Below, in pieces: positions 5,141 through 5,145 of a stretch of DNA of 5,145 nt. The position numbers and the translations under genes are program-made. The stretch comes from Oscillospiraceae bacterium. Its GTDB lineage: Bacteria; Bacillota; Clostridia; Oscillospirales; Ruminococcaceae. Where the stretch lies: NCBI GenBank assembly GCA_017396055.1, contig JAFQND010000280.1, positions 1-5,145 on the forward strand. The letters run 5' to 3'. How positions within the stretch are numbered: position 1 is the stretch's first letter; each line of letters starts with the position of its first letter. The notes below the pieces were generated by a model, which had not been told where the DNA came from, made no database searches, and was given only the letters and a program-made list of their open reading frames with translations.

Positions 5141-5145
5141 TATAA

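Noticed and set aside
5118..5145. A rightward promoter ending in TATAA at the window edge
   Set aside because: The -10 hexamer is cut off by the window end and the best -35 at proper spacing (TTACCT) is poor, so it cannot be supported.

Overview
The window looks like a piece of a moderately GC-rich Firmicutes (Clostridia) chromosome, most plausibly a gut Oscillospirales- or Lachnospiraceae-type organism. The reasons are strong AGGAGG-type ribosome binding sites, short intergenic gaps, Gram-positive promoter hexamers, a lipoprotein with a Ser/Glu-rich linker typical of such bacteria, and glycosidases of types common in gut Clostridia. This assignment is inference from style, not from a marker gene.

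Layout. The left half reads rightwards. It holds the C-terminal half of a glycoside hydrolase family 2 enzyme of the beta-mannosidase type (2-1345, cut by the window edge). A 135-bp intergenic region follows, with a 9-bp perfect inverted repeat and two candidate extended -10 promoters. Then comes a complete family 39-type retaining glycosidase (1481-2806). Both enzymes show their two catalytic glutamates. No signal peptide is visible on the family 39 protein, which suggests cytoplasmic trimming of imported plant-type oligosaccharides. No transporter or regulator falls inside the window.

The right half reads leftwards as a tight three-gene operon starting from a promoter near 5067-5095. First is a short-chain dehydrogenase (5016-4276) that resembles the YmfI/EF-P 5-aminopentanone reductase branch of the FabG-like enzymes. 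Second is a lipoprotein SGNH/GDSL hydrolase (4257-3418). Third is a GNAT acetyltransferase of the phosphinothricin/methionine-sulfoximine acetyltransferase type (3415-2858). Gaps are 18 and 2 nt, so the three are probably co-transcribed, although they do not form an obvious single pathway. The two transcription units converge on one strong bidirectional terminator hairpin (2824-2849).

No tRNA, rRNA, CRISPR array, insertion sequence, phage gene or toxin-antitoxin pair was seen. There is no gene-free stretch longer than 300 bases. I see ordinary accessory metabolism rather than a clearly new system. The points most worth checking are the inverted repeat sitting on a promoter ahead of the family 39 gene, the YmfI-like assignment of the dehydrogenase, and the substrate range of the two glycosidases.
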